Of a stretch of 64,000 bases of DNA, positions 61,321-64,000 are shown piece after piece. Made by a program: the position numbers and the translations under genes. Numbering within the stretch: the first letter of the stretch is position 1; the number at the start of each line of letters is the position of its first letter. Below the pieces are notes generated by a model that did no database searches, was not told the DNA's origin, and was given only the letters and a program-made list of their open reading frames with translations. The stretch spans positions 1-64,000 of the forward strand of contig NZ_CP022541.1 in assembly GCF_002237555.1 (NCBI RefSeq), given 5' to 3'. This DNA is from Antarctobacter heliothermus (GTDB lineage Bacteria; Pseudomonadota; Alphaproteobacteria; Rhodobacterales; Rhodobacteraceae).

Positions 61321-62940
61321 ATGGTCCGATCTTTCCAGCGGCCCAGCGGGGATCGCACGCCATCCGGAGCTGCGGACCGACCGCGCGGGACAGTGTTTGC
61401 CGGGGGGGTGCTGGTGCTCGCGGCTGCGGTCGCCCTGCGGCTCGGCCTGTTGCACGCCCCCGGGGAGTTTGATGAATTCTACCACCTGCTTGCCGCGCGC
61501 GGCTGGGGTGAGACTGGCAGCCCCCGCATCCTGGACGGAGAGTACTGGCGCGGCGCGCTGTTCACGCGCTTGGTCGCCGCCCTGTTTGCGATCACCGGGT
61601 CGCAGGACCTGCCGATGGCGCGTCTGGTTGCGATTCCTGCCGGATCGCTGATCCCGGTGGTCCTGTTCCTGTGGATCTACCGGGTCGTTGGTCCGGGAAC
61701 GGCGGTTCTGGCCGCCGCTTTCGCCGTCCTCTGGCCGCAGGGAATCCTGGAATCCCAGCTTGCACGCTTTTACACGATCCAAGCCCTGACATTCTTCTCG
61801 GGCGCGGTGGCGTTCTATATGTTTCTCGTCGGCCCGGCTGGGACGCGGATTTTGTATGGGTTGGTCGCGGTGCTCTTCTGGTGTTTGGCGGTCCACTTTC
61901 AGGTGAGTTCGGTCATCGGCATCGCGGCGGCGCTGCTCGGCGGGCTGGTGGTGGTCGCCGTCCGCCAGAAATTCAGCCTGCGGGGCTGGTTTTTTCTGGG
62001 ATCCGTCATGGTGTCGCTGTCCCTGATTGCCGTTGTGGCCCTTAGCACGACGGGGGCGCTCGAACGGGCTTGGGCCTTTTATCGCTGGACACCGTTACAT
62101 GCAGCGGGGACGCGCGATTACTATGGCTTCTATTTCAACCAGCTTGAGACGTCCTACGGCGCGCTGTGGCTGGCAAGCGTCGTGCTTGTCCCGCTGGGGT
62201 TGCGGGTCAACGCTGGGCTCACCGTCTATTGCGGCACGATCTTCACAGCCTGCTTCCTGGTCCATTCCTTCGGTGGGATGAAGTCACTGCGCTACCTGTC
62301 CTACGCAACACCGTTTCTCTTCGTGCTGTGGGCGCTGGGGCTGCGCTCGGGGGTCGCGCTGGTGACACGGCGCCTTGATCCGAAACTTCGGGTCGGGTTT
62401 GTGCTTGTGGCGGGCGTGGCCGTCGTGGCGACAACGCAGTTCGTTCCCAGATCATTGCAACTGGCGGGGGGCGAAGGTCTGCCGCCCCGCGGCGACTGGA
62501 GCGCGGGGCGGGCGGTCGTCGGCGATTGGAGCAGCGTGCCGTTTGTCGCCACCACGCGCGAGTTGCAGCAGATTGCGTATATCGGCCCCTACGATGTTCT
62601 GTTCAGCCAAAGCCGGGTCACAGAGCTGAGGCCGCCAACAGATTTCGGAATTGACCCACGCACCGGGCGACCGGTTGTGGGCACCGGCGAAAACATCGCG
62701 GGTGTTCTGTACTGCGTGCCCGACGGGATTCTCGTGACGTCACCGGACTGGTGGTATGCTGGGGGCTGGGAAGACGGGCTGGAGCCGGTGCTGACCGCAA
62801 GAGACGCCATCGTGAACAAGCGTGAGGCGGACGAAATCGTTGTTATCCGCTGGCAACACAAGCGTCCGGTGCCCGATATCTGCGCCACCCTGTTTCAGGA
62901 GCTGCCCGCCGCCGCGCGTGCGTCTGACAAGGCATCCTAG
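61321..62940 (+). CDS. GT-C type membrane glycosyltransferase (PMT/ArnT-like)
   Basis: 539 residues with about 10-11 hydrophobic segments. The first outer loop carries the acidic pair GEFDEFYHLLAARGW (D51-E52), the catalytic site of GT39/GT83-like enzymes using polyprenyl-phosphate sugars. QGILESQLARFYTIQALTFF is the second conserved loop. The C-terminal 150 residues form a soluble periplasmic domain. It could add a side sugar after flipping. A polymerase role is an alternative. It is 15 bp downstream of the acyltransferase gene and convergent with the last gene. Confidence 0.8.
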   Translation: MVRSFQRPSGDRTPSGAADRPRGTVFAGGVLVLAAAVALRLGLLHAPGEFDEFYHLLAARGWGETGSPRILDGEYWRGALFTRLVAALFAITGSQDLPMARLVAIPAGSLIPVVLFLWIYRVVGPGTAVLAAAFAVLWPQGILESQLARFYTIQALTFFSGAVAFYMFLVGPAGTRILYGLVAVLFWCLAVHFQVSSVIGIAAALLGGLVVVAVRQKFSLRGWFFLGSVMVSLSLIAVVALSTTGALERAWAFYRWTPLHAAGTRDYYGFYFNQLETSYGALWLASVVLVPLGLRVNAGLTVYCGTIFTACFLVHSFGGMKSLRYLSYATPFLFVLWALGLRSGVALVTRRLDPKLRVGFVLVAGVAVVATTQFVPRSLQLAGGEGLPPRGDWSAGRAVVGDWSSVPFVATTRELQQIAYIGPYDVLFSQSRVTELRPPTDFGIDPRTGRPVVGTGENIAGVLYCVPDGILVTSPDWWYAGGWEDGLEPVLTARDAIVNKREADEIVVIRWQHKRPVPDICATLFQELPAAARASDKAS

Positions 62941-62958
62941 GCGCGGCCATCCGGTTGG

Positions 62959-64000
62959 TCACGGCAGGAGCGCGGCGGTGATTTCCTCGGGGGACTGACG
63001 AAAACTGTCCTCAGGCATCGAGAGTATGGCACGGCGCTGCGCGGCGACGACTTCGTGTGACAGGCCGGACAGCAGCGAGGTCAGCGCCTCTGCCGTCGGT
63101 TTCGCCACGGTCCAGCCCAACCCCTGGGCCACGCGTCGGCCCGTTTCGGTGCCGGACACGGCGATCGACGGACAACCGAAGTATCCGGCTTCATAGATCC
63201 GGTTGGGCAGCAGCCAGGTCGAGTTCGTACCCCATTGCCACAGGTCCTGTACCCAGACCGCATCGCAATCGCGATAGATCCGCTCTAGCCCGTCGGGGTA
63301 ATCGTAGGGACCATGATAGGTCACGTTCTCGCGGGCGGCGACGATCTGGTCAAAGTCGGGCAGCATGTGGTCATGGACGATCCCGTGCATTTGCAGGCTG
63401 ACCCCCGGGCCCAGTCGATCAGCCGTCTTTATGAGGATGGCGAGGCTTTGCGGGCAGCGCAATGTGCCGACCCAGCCCACGACAACCGGTTGTCCGGATT
63501 GCTTGGGAACCACGGTGTCCGGCGCGGGCCGGACAGGGCCTTCGTCACTGACCCAGATCTTGTTCTCCACCAGCTTTACTTCGCCGGACCAGCCCTGCAC
63601 TGGCGCGAAATATTCGCGGTCAAAAGCGGGAGAGGAAACGATGATCGCGTTTGTTTGTTTCAGTAGCCGCCGCTCGACCCCCCGTGCGATGCGTCCCTTG
63701 GCCCCGGCATGTGTCATCATGTCGTGGATATCGAGGGCCTCGTAGACCATCCGTGGACGCGGTCGGATCATGCTTTTGGCCACCGCAGCGACGATCAGCA
63801 TGTCAAGATTGCGCGCCACGATCGTCTTTGCGCCCTTCAGCCGTTCGCGGTTCCGCCACAGGATCGGTATGGCCGCAAGGATTCGCCATATTCGCTGGCC
63901 CATTGCTGCGTTGCGCGTCTCGCCCAGATCGACATTGGGCCAGAACGGCTCTGCGTTGTGGGTCATGTTCTCACGGCGCATCGTAAAGCCGCTGACGTCA
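62959..64000 (-). CDS. Glycosyltransferase family 4 (5' end beyond the window)
   Basis: At least 346 residues. VYEALDIHDMMTHAGAKGRI, then NAIIVSSPAFDREYF and VVGWVGTLRCPQSLAILIKT mark a GT4 enzyme. The donor-side region is STWLLPNRIYEAGYFGCPSI. An ATG at 63981 is available, but the frame stays open to the right edge (VSGFTMRRENMTH) and that sequence looks like the interior of a GT4 N-domain. The gene therefore starts outside the window. It indicates that the polysaccharide cluster continues to the right. Confidence 0.83.
   Translation of the reverse strand, partial: DVSGFTMRRENMTHNAEPFWPNVDLGETRNAAMGQRIWRILAAIPILWRNRERLKGAKTIVARNLDMLIVAAVAKSMIRPRPRMVYEALDIHDMMTHAGAKGRIARGVERRLLKQTNAIIVSSPAFDREYFAPVQGWSGEVKLVENKIWVSDEGPVRPAPDTVVPKQSGQPVVVGWVGTLRCPQSLAILIKTADRLGPGVSLQMHGIVHDHMLPDFDQIVAARENVTYHGPYDYPDGLERIYRDCDAVWVQDLWQWGTNSTWLLPNRIYEAGYFGCPSIAVSGTETGRRVAQGLGWTVAKPTAEALTSLLSGLSHEVVAAQRRAILSMPEDSFRQSPEEITAALLP

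Noticed and set aside
59800..61896. Minus-strand open frame of 698 codons
   Set aside because: It lies opposite the methyltransferase, acyltransferase and GT-C genes, is arginine/glutamine-rich and has no domain. It is a shadow frame typical of GC-rich codon use.
1..64000. tRNA, rRNA, integrase or attachment sites
   Set aside because: None was recognised on reading either strand; all mobility genes seen are IS transposases.

Overview
The window looks like part of a plasmid or other accessory replicon of a Rhodobacterales (Roseobacter-group) alphaproteobacterium. Supporting signs are an RPA-type replication initiator with an iteron array at about 12.9-14.05 kb, several families of insertion sequences (IS), a TAXI-type TRAP transporter, ribose-type and polar-amino-acid-type ABC systems, an RTX secreted protein and an exopolysaccharide cluster. 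I see no rRNA, tRNA, CRISPR array, core housekeeping genes or parAB pair. The assignment to organism is inference from gene content and GC-rich codon use.

1-9.3 kb is an IS graveyard. An IS110/IS1111-type transposase gene is split by an IS256-family element. A second IS110 copy is cut by an IS6-family element. One orphan exported protein, another IS6 element, an IS3 element with a broken orfA, and an IS6 remnant follow. 9.3-14.1 kb is the plasmid maintenance segment: a Doc toxin with an AbrB/MazE-type antitoxin, a 109-bp MITE, the first of three identical 828-bp IS6-family copies, and repA followed within 11 bp by an EcoRV-like restriction endonuclease and its methyltransferase. The iteron origin lies upstream of repA. 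14.1-17 kb holds the second 828-bp IS6 copy and an azoreductase gene broken twice, by that copy and by a second IS256 copy with a clean 8-bp target duplication.

17.5-42.5 kb is a catabolic block. It contains (a) a DeoR-regulated sugar operon with an Rbs-type ABC importer, AraD-like epimerase and AraB-like kinase; (b) a tartrate module with D-tartrate dehydratase, two tartrate-dehydrogenase-like enzymes, two LysR regulators, a fused TRAP permease with TAXI binding protein, an amidohydrolase and an alpha/beta hydrolase; and (c) a compact operon with a polar-amino-acid-type ABC importer, a GntR regulator, a BtpA-family protein, an AllA-like cupin and a PfkB kinase, whose substrate I cannot name. 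The third 828-bp IS6 copy, in inverted orientation, closes this block.

43.4-64 kb is an extracellular-polysaccharide region. It starts with a large G8/beta-helix/RTX protein. After it come glycosyltransferases of GT4, GT2 and GT-C type, two sulfotransferases, a Wzx-like flippase, a second flippase-like membrane protein, SAM methyltransferases, a hexapeptide acyltransferase and a secreted GH16 hydrolase. Together these suggest a decorated, probably sulfated exopolysaccharide. The cluster runs off the right edge: the last glycosyltransferase is cut, and no priming transferase, Wza/Wzc pair or polymerase is visible.

The points most worth a second look are the EcoRV-type restriction-modification pair apparently co-transcribed with repA, the BtpA/AllA-like/PfkB operon, the candidate bridge RNA in the IS1111-type element, and the G8-RTX protein beside the sulfated-polysaccharide genes.
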